A stretch of 6,486 bases of DNA, taken from a bacterium (GTDB lineage: Bacteria; Krumholzibacteriota; Krumholzibacteriia; Krumholzibacteriales; Krumholzibacteriaceae). The position numbers and the translations under genes are program-made. The notes below the pieces were generated by a model. The model had not been told where the DNA came from. It was given only the letters and a program-made list of their open reading frames with translations, and searched no databases. The first letter of the stretch is position 1. Each line of letters begins with the position of its first letter. Shown piece after piece: positions 6,440 to 6,486 of this stretch. Location of the stretch: positions 596 to 7,081 of the forward strand of contig JAFNGP010000041.1 of NCBI GenBank assembly GCA_017885175.1, given 5' to 3'.

Positions 6440-6467
6440 TTGACAAAACGCATTCCACGGATAAGAT
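6440..6467 (+). promoter_or_regulatory. Sigma70-type promoter candidate for a gene beyond the right edge
   Basis: A perfect -35 TTGACA (6440-6445) is followed after 16 bases by TAAGAT (6462-6467), which matches the -10 consensus at four of six positions, including the first two and the last. It starts five bases after the stop of the PAS/DHp gene in a locally A+T-rich patch. Transcription would begin near 6474, at the CTCCCCGTGGG stretch (6470-6480). Confidence 0.55.
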
Positions 6468-6486
6468 TTCTCCCCGTGGGAAGGTA

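Overview
The window is G+C-rich bacterial DNA (about 60% by eye, with strong G/C at third codon positions) that is densely coding on the + strand. It suggests an uncultured or non-model Gram-negative-type bacterium. Nothing here fixes the phylum. The UvrA resembles a divergent form that I associate with planctomycete, deltaproteobacterial and related lineages, but that is recollection and not a search result. I see no tRNA, rRNA, CRISPR array, insertion sequence or attachment site.

Layout. Positions 1-1941 hold the C-terminal two thirds of a UvrA-family ATPase, cut by the window's left edge. It overlaps by four bases (ATGA) with galE, a UDP-glucose 4-epimerase (1938-2912). An intergenic stretch of about 220 bases (2913-3133), more A+T-rich than its surroundings, contains a promoter-like TTGACA. 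Then comes a signalling cluster. It starts with a soluble GAF-PAS-HisKA-HATPase histidine kinase with an unusual C-terminal extension (3134-5227). A single-domain response regulator follows, overlapping it by ATGA (5224-5631). After a 45-base gap lies a PAS protein with a histidine-kinase dimerization/phosphoacceptor (DHp) segment but no ATPase domain (5677-6435). The window ends in a good sigma70-type promoter candidate (6440-6467) for a gene beyond the right edge.

How the genes may work together. UvrA and GalE are probably co-translated, although their pathways (nucleotide excision repair and sugar-nucleotide metabolism) are unrelated. The three signalling genes look like a cytoplasmic two-component module without a DNA-binding output: the kinase would phosphorylate Asp54 of the lone receiver. 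The ATPase-less PAS/DHp protein could be a dimerization partner, a phosphotransfer intermediate or a decoy.

The most unusual points are the ATPase-less DHp protein, which has His-Ala where His-Glu is expected, and the kinase's extra C-terminal domain, which looks like a degenerate GGDEF fold. The two promoter-like regions flanking the signalling cluster also share short motifs. I do not see a clearly new defence or mobile system, and the overall layout is ordinary chromosome.
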